Positions 47,173 through 56,346 of a stretch of DNA of 64,000 nucleotides are shown in pieces; the stretch's first letter is position 1; every line of letters starts with the position of its first letter. The stretch is taken from NCBI GenBank assembly GCA_937915865.1, contig CALGIG010000083.1:24135-88134 (forward strand), read 5' to 3'. The notes beneath the pieces were generated by a model that saw only the letters and a program-made list of their open reading frames with translations, was not told where the DNA came from and did no database searches. The stretch comes from an uncultured Prolixibacteraceae bacterium (lineage in GTDB: Bacteria; Bacteroidota; Bacteroidia; Bacteroidales; Prolixibacteraceae). Made by a program: the position numbers and the translations under genes.

Positions 47173-47901
47173 TCACCATCCCGAAGCCAAAATATCGGCT
47201 ATGTGAATGGGTTTGATTGGCAAATTATTTTTTAAGATGTACCCTTCAATGTTCATAATACACGAGGCTTCGGTTGAAATGATGTAATCGGCCCCGGTTT
47301 TCAGTGCATTCTCAACTTTTTGCTGAGTCATCGCTGTCGAAATAGCTGAAAATTTAGCTGAAAATGTTCCGCCAAAGCCACAACAGGTGTCGGTATCTTC
47401 CATCTCAACCAGTTCCAAACCCTTAACTTTCGAGAGCAGCAACCGCGGTTCTTGTCTGATTCCATATTCGCGTAGCGCGGTGCAGGCATCGTGGTAACAA
47501 ACTTTGTGTGGAAATTCGGCACTAAAATCGGTGAAATTTAATTGGTTGACAAGATAGTCGGTCAATTCAAATAAATTCCGGTTCAAGCGTTCGTATTCTT
47601 CATAACCAGCTAGCCCTTTTTTGAAAAGATCAGGATAATAATTTTTAATAAACCCGGTACATGATGCCGACGGACTGATGATATGACGGTCGTTCGGGAA
47701 ATCACGGATAAATTTCTTTGCTAACGTTTTCGTTTCGTCCCAATAGCCGCTATTGAACGAAGGTTGTCCGCAGCAGGTTTGTTCCGGGTTGTAATTTACG
47801 TCCAGTCCGGCTTTCCGAAGAAGTTTGACTGTATTAAAAGCCGTTTCAGGATAAATTTGATCGATGAAACAAGGTATAAAAAGATCGACTGTCATACTCA
47901 T
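47173..47901 (-). CDS. (Fe-S)-binding LutA/CCG-domain protein
   Basis: 242 aa from the ATG at 47899-47901. Two cysteine-rich CCG domains: TVDLFIPCFIDQIYPE with QTCCGQPSFNSGYWD and SPSASCTGFIKNYYP, then VCYHDACTALREYG with DTCCGFGGTFSAKFS. LutA is one of three lactate-oxidising proteins (LutABC), but lutB and lutC are not adjacent. A longer TTG-initiated frame reaches into tRNA-Trp and is rejected. A second Met two codons further (47893-47895) is possible. Confidence 0.88.
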   Translation of the reverse strand: MSMTVDLFIPCFIDQIYPETAFNTVKLLRKAGLDVNYNPEQTCCGQPSFNSGYWDETKTLAKKFIRDFPNDRHIISPSASCTGFIKNYYPDLFKKGLAGYEEYERLNRNLFELTDYLVNQLNFTDFSAEFPHKVCYHDACTALREYGIRQEPRLLLSKVKGLELVEMEDTDTCCGFGGTFSAKFSAISTAMTQQKVENALKTGADYIISTEASCIMNIEGYILKNNLPIKPIHIADILASGW

Positions 47902-47971
47902 TTTGTTTGTGCCGAAGTTACCAAAAGACTTTCCTATAAACAAAAAAGCTGCCCTTTTTGAGCAGCTTTTG

Positions 47972-48044
47972 CACGGGAGGAGCGACTCGAACGCCCGACA
48001 CTCGGTTTTGGAGACCGATGCTCTACCAACTGAGCTACACCCGT
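47972..48044 (-). tRNA. tRNA-Trp (anticodon CCA)
   Basis: 73-nt cloverleaf on the minus strand. Anticodon stem TCGGT/ACCGA, loop CTCCAAA, anticodon CCA. The acceptor stem pairs ACGGGTG with CTCCCGT with one U-U mismatch at position 6. T arm GTTCGAGTC, discriminator G, as expected for tRNA-Trp. CCA is not encoded. Confidence 0.94.
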
Positions 48045-48064
48045 ATCCGTTTTGCGAGTGCAAA

Positions 48065-48447
48065 TATAGTAATTACTTTTTCACTACCTAGAGAAATTTT
48101 TAGCTTTGAGTAAAAAAAAACGAGAAAAAAAGTACTTCTTTATGCTCAAAATATTAGTCTTTTCATAACCAGAATATATTCAGATAGTAAAACTAACAGA
48201 AAGACTAATGATGAGTTAAAAAAGTTGTTGACGCGATGCAAATTATTATACTAAATCACAGATTTGCAAAAAAAAGTTATGCGATTAATGATAAAGTTAT
48301 TGATAAACAATTGTTTAGACTGTTGCTTTACGCGGTGAGAACAATCGAAAGGACTCGAAAAATATTTTTGTATTTTACTTCATTGGTTAACTCTTTATTA
48401 AATAGTCCGTTTCTGCTTTTTTTAGGTTCTCTCTTATTAAAATATTT
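48065..48447. other. Gene-free AT-rich spacer before the TetR gene
   Basis: About 380 bp between tRNA-Trp and the tetR promoter. I see no convincing gene, RNA or repeat. A short ORF at 48236-48502 overlaps the operator and the tetR start and has no family likeness. Confidence 0.5.
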
Positions 48448-48476
48448 TAATTTTGTATTTAATCAATTGATTAAAT
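48448..48476 (+). promoter_or_regulatory. tetR promoter and autoregulatory operator
   Basis: A -7 box TAATTTTG (48448-48455) is followed at once by a perfect 20-bp palindrome ATTTAATCAATTGATTAAAT (48457-48476), placed over the transcription start of the TetR gene. This is the layout of autorepression. The same core recurs downstream of tetR at 49122-49137. Confidence 0.75.
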
Positions 48477-48485
48477 CTATAATGT

Positions 48486-49103
48486 ATGTTGAAGCAGGAT
48501 AGGAATACAGAGCAAGGCATTATTTTAGCTGCCCAGAAGATTTTTCAGGAAAAAGGTTTTAAAGAGGCTACTATGCGCGATATCGCTGCTGAAGCTAATG
48601 TGAATATGGCGATGCTGCATTATTACTTCCGTTCGAAAGAAAATCTGTTTTTTTTGGTGTTGGATGAAGCATTCCGCTTGTTGGTTGAGAAAATAGTAAT
48701 TGTTCTTACCAATGATAATTTAGACATATTTGAAAAGATTCGGACTATAGTAAAGGAATATATTACTTTTTTTTGCGAAAAACCCTATTTGCCGCAATTT
48801 ATTATGGGTGAGATGATTCGAAATCCCGCGTGGATTGGGAAACGTATGCTCGGTAATATGAGTTTCCTAATCGTATTCAGAACGTTTTCGGAGCAGTTGG
48901 AGAAGGAATACGAAAAGGGAACGATTAAACACATTTCGGCGTTATCGTTATTGTTGAATATTATTTCGTTATGTGTCTTTCCTGCAATTGTTAAGCCTCT
49001 TGTTTTGGAGGATGCCTCCAGTGATTACTCTTTTTTTGATGTGCTTATTGAAAATCGTAAAACTGAGGTAGCTGATTTTATTATAAAAGCAATTAAAGTT
49101 TAA
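48486..49103 (+). CDS. TetR-family transcriptional regulator
   Basis: 205 aa. N-terminal TetR helix-turn-helix: IILAAQKIFQEKGFKEATMR, then DIAAEANVNMAMLHYYFRSK. The ligand-binding C-terminal domain is typical in length but gives no clue to the ligand. A perfect palindrome lies just before the gene and a near-copy just after it, so it likely controls itself and the downstream sugar-lipid cluster. Confidence 0.9.
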   Translation: MLKQDRNTEQGIILAAQKIFQEKGFKEATMRDIAAEANVNMAMLHYYFRSKENLFFLVLDEAFRLLVEKIVIVLTNDNLDIFEKIRTIVKEYITFFCEKPYLPQFIMGEMIRNPAWIGKRMLGNMSFLIVFRTFSEQLEKEYEKGTIKHISALSLLLNIISLCVFPAIVKPLVLEDASSDYSFFDVLIENRKTEVADFIIKAIKV

Positions 49104-49120
49104 AATTTTTTTTATTTTTA

Positions 49121-49170
49121 ATTAATCAATTGATTAAATCAGTTGATTAATTAAAACAGCTTCTATTTTG
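49121..49170 (+). promoter_or_regulatory. Operator and promoter of the lipid-decoration cluster
   Basis: Perfect palindrome TTAATCAATTGATTAA (49122-49137) plus a further half-site TTGATTAA (49143-49150). A -33-like TTG (49143-49145) lies 18 bp before a -7-like TATTTTG (49164-49170). The TetR site therefore covers the -33 region of the operon that begins with the epimerase gene. Confidence 0.65.
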
Positions 49171-49255
49171 AGTATTTGATAACGAAATTTTGTGATGGCG
49201 AAAAGTACTATGTGCCATCTTCTTATTCGTTGGAAATTGAGAATTACTTTTTATT

Positions 49256-50326
49256 ATGAAGAAAATTCTAATTACAGGTTCTGCTGGTTTTATAGGTTTT
49301 CATTTAACCAGAAGGTTTCTTGAGAAAGGTTATGAAGTTGTTGGAATTGATAATGTTAATGAATATTACGATCCTCAACTTAAATACGCGCGGTTGGCTG
49401 AAAACGGAATTTTAGGTCAGCAAAAGTCTCAAGGCGAATTTTCTGTGATTAACTTTAATCAGGAAATATCTTCATTTATTTATCCAAATTATCGGTTTAT
49501 CCGATTAGATATTGTTGATAAGGATTCATTATTTGATTTGTTTGCCCGAGAAAAATTTGATTGGGTGATTCATCTTGCTGCTCAGGCAGGAGTTAGGTAT
49601 AGCATCGAAAATCCAGATATTTACATTCAGAGTAATATTATTGGTTTTTTTAATATACTGGAAGGTTGTCGCCATTCTTCAGTATGTAAATTATTATATG
49701 CCTCTAGTTCAAGTATTTATGGCGATAGTTCTAAAGTTCCGTTTTCTGTTGGAGATAAAACAGATTTGCCAGTTAGTTTATATGCGGCGACTAAAAAGAG
49801 TAATGAGTTAATGGCTCATGTTTATAGTTATTTATATCAGATTACGACCATCGGATTACGCTTTTTTACGGTTTATGGATCGTGGGGCCGCCCAGATATG
49901 TCGCCCATGTTGTTTGCCCATGCCATTGCCAAAGGAAACCGTTTGCAAGTTTTTAATAATGGCGAAATGGAACGTGATTTTACTCATGTTAGCGATATTG
50001 TAGAAGGTGTTTTTAGATTATCTCAAGTAGATTTTACTGCTGACAGCAATTTCCAAATCTTCAATATTGGAAATGGCAATCCAGTGAAATTGCTTGATTT
50101 TATAAATAAAATTGAATGTGCAATGAATCAAGTTGCTGATATTCAGTTTTTGCCAATGCAGCCAGGTGATGTTCAGAAAACATGGGCTGATACTGAAGAA
50201 TTAGCTCGACGTTGTGATTTTAGACCAAGGGTTTCTTTGGATGAAGGAATTGAAGAGTTTATCTTATGGTATAGAAAATACTTTGGAATTCAGATCAGTA
50301 AAAATGCAATTACGCATAATTCTTAA
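49256..50326 (+). CDS. NAD-dependent sugar epimerase (UDP-glucuronate 4-epimerase-like)
   Basis: 356 aa short-chain dehydrogenase-type epimerase. Rossmann motif ITGSAGFIGFHL, then the conserved VIHLAAQAGVRYSIENPDIY and the catalytic Tyr-x3-Lys in SLYAATKKSNE. The long insertion at VNEYYDPQLKYARLAENGI is typical for UDP-glucuronate 4-epimerase (CapI/LpsL) rather than GalE. It would make UDP-galacturonate. It is the first gene of the decoration cluster. Confidence 0.85.
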   Translation: MKKILITGSAGFIGFHLTRRFLEKGYEVVGIDNVNEYYDPQLKYARLAENGILGQQKSQGEFSVINFNQEISSFIYPNYRFIRLDIVDKDSLFDLFAREKFDWVIHLAAQAGVRYSIENPDIYIQSNIIGFFNILEGCRHSSVCKLLYASSSSIYGDSSKVPFSVGDKTDLPVSLYAATKKSNELMAHVYSYLYQITTIGLRFFTVYGSWGRPDMSPMLFAHAIAKGNRLQVFNNGEMERDFTHVSDIVEGVFRLSQVDFTADSNFQIFNIGNGNPVKLLDFINKIECAMNQVADIQFLPMQPGDVQKTWADTEELARRCDFRPRVSLDEGIEEFILWYRKYFGIQISKNAITHNS

Positions 50327-50382
50327 ATATAGCTCTGCTATTTATGTGACATGTAAAAGAATGAATTAGAAAACGAATATAC

Positions 50383-51144
50383 ATGAAAACAGAAATTGTT
50401 GTTAAACCGGAATTTTCTTATCTCGATGATTTTATCAGGCAAATACCGCCTGGATTTACATCACTTGGACAGGAAATTTATTCAGCTAGAAATGAAGTCA
50501 GGCTTGTAAATGTCGACGGGCTTGTTCTCGCTATAAAATATTTCAAGAAAATGACGCTGGCAAACCGATACATTTATGCACACCTGCGTAAATCGAAGGC
50601 AAGGAGAGCTTTTGAACATTCTGACATGTTGTTGAATAATGGTATAACTTCTCCAAAATCAGTTGCTTACATTGACTATTATAAATATGGAATGCTGTAT
50701 CAGTGCTATTATGTTAGCCTTTATTCTGATTACAGCCCGCTCGAAGAAATGTTGAAGCTTCCAATTTCTGAATCGGAGCCAGGCCTCAAAGCCTTTGCCC
50801 GGTTTATTTATAGGGTACATAAAATTGGAATTTTTCATAACGATCTGACTTTGACTAATATTCTCTACTCAAATAAAGATGGTGTTTACGATTTCTCTTT
50901 AATCGACAACAATCGGATAAAACTTCACCGCTATTCATTTAAACGGGGGATGAATAATTTAAAACGCTTAAACTTATCAGTTGAATGGCATGGGATTATC
51001 GCTGCTGAATATGCCCAAATGTCTGATACCAACGATTTACAAACACTTATGGCGATGGTTTTTTTCCGACAGTATTTTCTGGCAAGGATATCATTAAAAC
51101 GATGGATAAAATTTCCACTAAAAATATTGTTGAAAAAACGTTGA
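50383..51144 (+). CDS. LPS kinase-like protein (WaaP/KdkA type)
   Basis: 253 aa with a kinase-like fold: LVNVDGLVLAIKYFKK (ATP lysine), FHNDLTLTNIL (catalytic H-N-D-L ... N loop) and FSLIDNNRIKL (metal-binding D). This is the lipopolysaccharide kinase branch that phosphorylates Kdo or heptose of LPS core. Its place between the epimerase and the glycosyltransferases suggests a surface-lipid role. The exact target sugar is not visible. Confidence 0.82.
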   Translation: MKTEIVVKPEFSYLDDFIRQIPPGFTSLGQEIYSARNEVRLVNVDGLVLAIKYFKKMTLANRYIYAHLRKSKARRAFEHSDMLLNNGITSPKSVAYIDYYKYGMLYQCYYVSLYSDYSPLEEMLKLPISESEPGLKAFARFIYRVHKIGIFHNDLTLTNILYSNKDGVYDFSLIDNNRIKLHRYSFKRGMNNLKRLNLSVEWHGIIAAEYAQMSDTNDLQTLMAMVFFRQYFLARISLKRWIKFPLKILLKKR

Positions 51145-51194
51145 ATTCTTTATCCGGAGATATACTTCGCCTTTGTGTTAAAAATGAGTCTGTT

Positions 51195-51929
51195 ATGAGT
51201 AAAACTAAAAATATGAATTTCGAATTGACTGTAATAATCCCGGTATATAACGAGGAAGATAACCTGGAACGGGTATATGAGCAAATCAACGAATATCTTA
51301 AAGTAGCTTCTAAAAATACCAAAATATTGTTTGTTAACGATGGTTCAAAAGATAATAGCTTGAATAAAATCAAGGAGATTTGTAACCGCTCCGAGTCGTT
51401 TACCTATTGCTCGTTTGAACGGAATTGTGGTTTAAGTGCTGCGATTAAAGCTGGGTTTGATTATTCCGATACACCGTTGACCGGTTACATCGATGCCGAT
51501 TTGCAAACCTCCCCATTTGATTTTAATGTTTTAATGGAATATACGAATGATTATGATTTGGTTACCGGAGTTCGGAGTAACCGGAAAGATTCGTTTGTGA
51601 AAAATATGTCGTCGCTGATTGCCAATAGCATACGTCGCGCTTTTACACACGATGGTATGGATGACACCGGTTGTCCGTTAAAAATTATCAGAACCGATTT
51701 TGCGAAACGAATTCCGATGTTTAACGGTTTGCATCGTTTTTTGCCGGCTATGGTTTTGCTTCAGAATGGGCGGATTAAGCAGGTTGATGTTAGGCATTTT
51801 CCACGAATTGCCGGAAAATCAAAGTATAATTTGTGGAACAGGTTGTTAGGTCCGTTAATGGATTGCTTTGCTTATCTCTGGATGAAAAAGAAATACATTA
51901 ACTACGAAGTTTCTGAATCAAAACTTTAA
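51195..51929 (+). CDS. Polyprenyl-phosphate sugar transferase, GT2 (ArnC/DPM1/RgtE-like)
   Basis: 244 aa from MSKTKNM. Family marks VIIPVYNEEDNLERV, VNDGSKDNS, YIDADLQTSP (DxD) and a C-terminal amphipathic part. ArnC, DPM1 and Rhizobium RgtE move a sugar from its UDP donor onto a polyprenyl phosphate. A longer frame from 51102 overlaps the kinase gene by 43 bp and lacks similarity, so I start at 51195. The ATG at 51213 is also possible. Unlike full-length ArnC, the C-terminal membrane helices seem missing or very short. Confidence 0.85.
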   Translation: MSKTKNMNFELTVIIPVYNEEDNLERVYEQINEYLKVASKNTKILFVNDGSKDNSLNKIKEICNRSESFTYCSFERNCGLSAAIKAGFDYSDTPLTGYIDADLQTSPFDFNVLMEYTNDYDLVTGVRSNRKDSFVKNMSSLIANSIRRAFTHDGMDDTGCPLKIIRTDFAKRIPMFNGLHRFLPAMVLLQNGRIKQVDVRHFPRIAGKSKYNLWNRLLGPLMDCFAYLWMKKKYINYEVSESKL

Positions 51930-51933
51930 AACA

Positions 51934-52557
51934 ATGAGTCACTGGTTCGTTTATGGTCTTGGATTTTTGGCACAGGCATTGTTTTCAAGCCGTATCTTTT
52001 TGCAATGGATTATTTCTGAAAAGCATAAAAAAGTACTTACCCCCAACTTGTTTTGGGAGATAAGTTTGCTGGCTTCATGTTTGCTATTTGTTTATGGTTA
52101 TTTGCGCGATGATTTTGCTATAATGCTAGGTCAGGTAATTACCTATTACATTTATGTGAGGAACATTCAGCTTGAAAAGGAATGGTACAAATATCCAGGA
52201 ATATTACGCATTTTTATTTTGATTTTCCCAGTTCTGATCCTAATTTATGGCTTCAACAACAATACACTTGATCGGGTAAATCTTTTTCAGAATGAAAATA
52301 TTCCTTTGTTATTGATGGTTCTTGGCATTGTTTCACAAATTTTGTTCACCCTTCGGTTTGTGTATCAATGGCTTTACTCCGAAACAAAACAAAAGTCACT
52401 TTTACCGCTGGGCTTTTGGCTGTTGAGCTTTATTGGATCATTGCTTATATTTACTTATGCTATTTTCAGACGAGATCCTGTACTTTTTATAGGGCATTTG
52501 TCTGGGCTGATTATTTATTCCCGAAATATCTATTTAGTTAAGCGTTATGGAAACTAA
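51934..52557 (+). CDS. LAB_N domain membrane protein
   Basis: 207 aa with two copies of the lipid-A-disaccharide-synthase N-terminal (LAB_N) domain, each with about three helices. The first has LAQALFSSRIFLQWIISEKH, the second ILFTLRFVYQWLYSETKQ. These short proteins often accompany GT2 and ArnT-like genes and may move or hold the lipid-linked sugar (inference). It starts 4 bp after the GT2 gene and overlaps the GT39 gene by 11 bp. Confidence 0.85.
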   Translation: MSHWFVYGLGFLAQALFSSRIFLQWIISEKHKKVLTPNLFWEISLLASCLLFVYGYLRDDFAIMLGQVITYYIYVRNIQLEKEWYKYPGILRIFILIFPVLILIYGFNNNTLDRVNLFQNENIPLLLMVLGIVSQILFTLRFVYQWLYSETKQKSLLPLGFWLLSFIGSLLIFTYAIFRRDPVLFIGHLSGLIIYSRNIYLVKRYGN

Positions 52558-54178
52558 ACTCCATTCATTTCAATCTGTTGTGTTGTTGCTTTTTGTTTCC
52601 GGAATACTATTGCTCTCTGGCTTAGATAAAGTCGATGTTAATATTATGGAAGCGAGGAATTTTATTTCTGCCCGTGAGATGGTTCAAAATCAGGAATATC
52701 TGCTGACAACTTTAAACAATCAGCCGCGCTACGAAAAACCACCATTACCTACGTGGTTGACTGCCATTTCAGGAACAGTTTTTGGATTCGATTCGCTTTT
52801 TGCAATGCGCCTTCCTGTAGTTGCCATTACGATGTCGTTGGTTTTTATGTTTTATTACCATTCCAAATTAATGGGACTGAACGAAAAACATGCGCTGAAC
52901 AATGGTTTAATCTTGATTACCTCGTTCTATATTTTCTTTGCCGGACGCGATAATCAGTGGGACATGTACACGCATAGTTTTATGATGGCCAGTATTTTCT
53001 TTCTCTGGAAGCTGTTTCAGGAAGATGCAAAACAAATACAAAATGCACTTTGCGCTGGTTTGTTCCTGGGTTTTTCCATTCTCAGCAAAGGGCCGGTTTC
53101 GTTTTATGCGCTTTTCCTGCCATTTTTAATCAGTTACGGTGTTGTATACCGGATTCCTTTCCGGCGGAAATGGTTCTATTTTGTCGGTATGTTGTTCTCA
53201 GGCTTGGTTATTGGCGCGTCGTGGTATATTTATGTTCGCCTGAAGGATACTGAAGCTTTCAATGCAATTGCTTCGCGCGAAACAGCCAATTGGTCGAGCT
53301 ACGAAGTTAAGCCGTTTTATTATTATTGGAGCTTTTTTGTGCAATCTGGTCTATGGACAATTCCTTCGCTTTTGGCGCTGGTTTATCCGTATTTAAAGAG
53401 TAGGGTGAGTAACCTGAAAGCGTATCAGTTTTCCCTTCTCTGGACTTTATTGGCGCTTATTTTTCTCTCGGTTATTCCCGAAAAAAAAGTGCGCTATTTA
53501 GTTCCGGTGCTTATTCCTTTGGCGCTGACAACTGGTTTTTACATCGAATATTTAATCCGTAGTTTTAAAGATAATGTGCAGAACTGGGAACGTAACATTG
53601 TATATTTTTTCTCTGTAATCATTGCTTTAGTTGGATTTGTCTATCCTTTTGCGCTGATTTTTATCCTGAAAGAAAAAATAATGGCACATTTGTTTGTAGT
53701 AATTTTTTCTTCACTATTGATGATCGGATGTGCTCTTTTTATTATCAACGGTTTGATGCAGAAAAATTTCAGTAAGGTGTTTTATTCGATGATTGCGTTG
53801 TTTACGGTTGTGGTGTTTGCACTGGCCCTTTTGTCGAAAGAGCTGGTTTATAACCCGGATTATGCTTCAGCGAGTAAGGCATTATCGATTGAAAAGCAGT
53901 ACAATGTGAAAACGTATAGTTTATCGGCTGTAGCGCCTGAAGTAATTTGGGATTTTGGGAAGCCAATTCCTGTTTTGGAGCCCAAAGGGAATCAGGTTTT
54001 ACTTCCCGTCGAGAAACAGTTTGGATTACTGGTAGATATGAAAGACTCTGCAAGTATAACAAAACAGTTTCAGCAATACGACATTCAAAAGCTCTACCGG
54101 ATTAACCTAAATTATGCGAAAGGAATAAAAGACCGGCTGGTGAAAGATTATTACTTGTTTTCGAAGGTCTCCGAGTAA
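52547..54178 (+). CDS. ArnT-like lipid glycosyltransferase, GT39/GT83 fold
   Basis: 543 aa with about 11-12 transmembrane helices and a C-terminal periplasmic domain. Near the N-terminus a periplasmic loop reads MEARNFISAREMV ... PRYEKPPLPTWL, the active-site loop type of ArnT and PMT. It would transfer a sugar from a polyprenyl-phosphate donor to lipid A or another surface lipid in the periplasm. With the UDP-glucuronate epimerase and the GT2 it could add galacturonic acid, as RgtD does in Rhizobium. Overlap with the LAB_N gene shows tight coupling. Confidence 0.85.
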   Translation: METKLHSFQSVVLLLFVSGILLLSGLDKVDVNIMEARNFISAREMVQNQEYLLTTLNNQPRYEKPPLPTWLTAISGTVFGFDSLFAMRLPVVAITMSLVFMFYYHSKLMGLNEKHALNNGLILITSFYIFFAGRDNQWDMYTHSFMMASIFFLWKLFQEDAKQIQNALCAGLFLGFSILSKGPVSFYALFLPFLISYGVVYRIPFRRKWFYFVGMLFSGLVIGASWYIYVRLKDTEAFNAIASRETANWSSYEVKPFYYYWSFFVQSGLWTIPSLLALVYPYLKSRVSNLKAYQFSLLWTLLALIFLSVIPEKKVRYLVPVLIPLALTTGFYIEYLIRSFKDNVQNWERNIVYFFSVIIALVGFVYPFALIFILKEKIMAHLFVVIFSSLLMIGCALFIINGLMQKNFSKVFYSMIALFTVVVFALALLSKELVYNPDYASASKALSIEKQYNVKTYSLSAVAPEVIWDFGKPIPVLEPKGNQVLLPVEKQFGLLVDMKDSASITKQFQQYDIQKLYRINLNYAKGIKDRLVKDYYLFSKVSE

Positions 54179-54352
54179 TTAAGTAATAGGAAAAATTTAT
54201 TGTCGTATTTTAAATGTACTCACCCCGACGTCCGCAAGGCGGCCGTTCCCCTCTCTACCAGAGTAGAGAGGGGGAAGCACCGTCAGGTGCAGGGGGTGAG
54301 TCAGTATAAAATACAAACATAAGTACGACATTATTTCATTCTCATTACTTAA
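54179..54352. repeat. MITE-like nested palindrome, copy 1 (174 bp)
   Basis: Terminal inverted repeats: TTAAGTAAT (54179-54187) with ATTACTTAA (54344-54352), and TGTCGTA (54201-54207) with TACGACA (54324-54330), 22 of 29 positions matching overall. Inside are GTACTCACC/GGTGAGT pairs, a perfect stem CCCCTCTCTAC-CAGA-GTAGAGAGGGG (54248-54273) and GCACC/GGTGC. It begins directly after the ArnT-like stop codon. A shorter copy lies at 60605-60728. Confidence 0.8.
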
Positions 54353-54415
54353 AAACAAAAAAGCAAATGCCTCAGTCGAAGTATTTGCTTTTCAGTATAA
54401 TAGAAACTTAATATC

Positions 54416-56308
54416 TTACTCAAGGTAAGTATATCCATACAATCCAGAACGATAGTTTGACAAGAATTCTTTTCCTTCTTCAGCGCTGATAATTCCTGAT
54501 TTTACAGAAGTGGTAACCCAGGTTTCAACTGTGCGAACAAGCTTCTTGGCGTTGTATTGCACATAGTCTAAAACTTCAGCAACAGTTTCTCCATCAATAA
54601 CCTGATCGATATGGTAACCTTTTTCATCGACCGAAATGTGCACGGCATTGGTATCGCCAAACAAGTTATGCAAATCGCCCAAAATCTCTTGGTATGCGCC
54701 AACAAGGAAAACGCCAATATAATAAGGCTTACTACCTTTTAGCGAGTGTACCGGTAAATAGTACGAGAAATTACGGGTCGATATAAAGTTGTCAATCTTT
54801 CCATCCGAATCGCAGGTAATATCCTGTAAGGTTGCCGAACGATCTGGTTTTTCGTCCAATCTTTGGATTGGAATAATTGGAAAAATCTGGTCAATTGCCC
54901 ATGAGTCGGGTAATGACTGGAAAAGCGAAAAATTACAAAAATATTTATCCGACAACAACTTTGGCAAATAAAGCAATTCTTCAGGAACATGCTTTAACTC
55001 ACTGGTCATTTGGTGAATTTCTTTGGTAATCGACCAGAAAAGTCGTTCTATTTGCGCACGGGTTTTCAGGTCAAGGAGCCCCAGACTGAATAAGTCGAGC
55101 GCTTCCTCCCTAATTTGTTGGGCGTCGTGCCAGGTTTCCAACATTCGTGGCTGATTGATCTGGTCCCATAACGAAAAAAGCTCCCGTACCAGCTCATGAT
55201 CATCGTCATGTGGCATTTCTTCTTCGCTCATAGTTGGTAACGAAGCAGTTTCCAGTACTTCAAATACCAATACTGAATGGTGTGCTGTAAGCGAACGACC
55301 AGATTCGGTAATTACATTCGGATGCGGAATATCGTTTTTATCGCTGGCATCAACAAAGGTTGAAATGGCATCGTTAACATATTCCTGAATACTGTAGTTT
55401 ACACTGCTTTCGCTGCTTGATGAACGCGTGCCGTCATAATCAACACCCAGACCTCCGCCAATATCAACAAATTCAATTTTAAACCCTTTATGGTAAAGTT
55501 GAACATAGAATTGCGAGGCTTCGCGCATAGCAATTTTTATACGGCGTATTTTAGTAACCTGGCTCCCGATGTGAAAATGTACCAGTTTCAGGCAGTCCAC
55601 CATTTCTTTTTTCTCCAGAATATCAAGGGCTTCGAGAAGTTCACTTGAAGTTAACCCGAATTTACTTACATCGCCGCCCGAGTCTTCCCATTTGCCGCTT
55701 CCTGAACTGGCCAGTTTAATGCGAATACCTATGTTTGGCTTTACTTTTAATCTGTTAGCCGTTTTGATAATTAATTTGAGTTCATTGAGTTTCTCAACTA
55801 CAAGGAAAATTCTTCGTCCCATTTTTTGGGCCAGAAGGGCTAATTCAATGTAATCTTCGTCTTTGTATCCGTTGCAGATAATAAGCGAATCGTTGTCGGT
55901 ATTTATTGCAATTACAGCATGAAGTTCTGGTTTTGAACCTGCTTCAAGGCCAATATTGAATTTTTTACCATGATCAACAATTTCTTCGACAACAGGGCGC
56001 ATCTGGTTTACCTTGATAGGGTAAATGATAAAGTTTTGACCTTTGTATTCGTACTCTTCGGCAGCGATTTTAAAACAGCTCGCCATTTTTTCAATCCGGT
56101 TATCAAGAATGTCGGGAAAACGAAGCAGCATGGGGGCTGAAACATCGCGAAGCTGAAGCTCTTCTACCAATTCATGAAGATCAATTTGAACGCCGTTTTT
56201 TTTGGGAGTTACGGTAACATTACCTTTTTCGTTGATGGAAAAAAAGTTGATCCCCCAACCATTGATGTTGTAGAGTTCAGCCGAGTCTTCAATACGCCAT
56301 TTTCTCAT
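54416..56308 (-). CDS. speA: Biosynthetic arginine decarboxylase
   Basis: 630 aa, fold III PLP enzyme that turns arginine into agmatine for putrescine/spermidine synthesis. The N-terminal PLP lysine in IIYPIKVNQMRPVVEE, the glycine-rich VDIGGGLGVDYDG and the C-terminal YRSGLYGYTYLE are typical. Length is normal. Single-gene unit. A short hairpin AGCCTG-ATAA-CAGGCT lies in its leader. Confidence 0.94.
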   Translation of the reverse strand: MRKWRIEDSAELYNINGWGINFFSINEKGNVTVTPKKNGVQIDLHELVEELQLRDVSAPMLLRFPDILDNRIEKMASCFKIAAEEYEYKGQNFIIYPIKVNQMRPVVEEIVDHGKKFNIGLEAGSKPELHAVIAINTDNDSLIICNGYKDEDYIELALLAQKMGRRIFLVVEKLNELKLIIKTANRLKVKPNIGIRIKLASSGSGKWEDSGGDVSKFGLTSSELLEALDILEKKEMVDCLKLVHFHIGSQVTKIRRIKIAMREASQFYVQLYHKGFKIEFVDIGGGLGVDYDGTRSSSSESSVNYSIQEYVNDAISTFVDASDKNDIPHPNVITESGRSLTAHHSVLVFEVLETASLPTMSEEEMPHDDDHELVRELFSLWDQINQPRMLETWHDAQQIREEALDLFSLGLLDLKTRAQIERLFWSITKEIHQMTSELKHVPEELLYLPKLLSDKYFCNFSLFQSLPDSWAIDQIFPIIPIQRLDEKPDRSATLQDITCDSDGKIDNFISTRNFSYYLPVHSLKGSKPYYIGVFLVGAYQEILGDLHNLFGDTNAVHISVDEKGYHIDQVIDGETVAEVLDYVQYNAKKLVRTVETWVTTSVKSGIISAEEGKEFLSNYRSGLYGYTYLE

Positions 56309-56346
56309 TAAGGAAAAGTTAATTGTTTATTTATACTCATTTTTCT

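Noticed and set aside
47902..48063. N-terminal extension of the LutA-like frame (TTG-started)
   Set aside because: It runs through tRNA-Trp; the extension has no family likeness and the ATG at 47899-47901 starts the conserved part.
48236..48502. 88-codon plus-strand frame before tetR
   Set aside because: It overlaps the tetR promoter, operator and start codon, is AT-rich, and looks like nothing known.
51102..51194. Longer N-terminus of the GT2 enzyme
   Set aside because: It overlaps the kinase gene by 43 bp and carries no family motif; the conserved domain begins after 51213.
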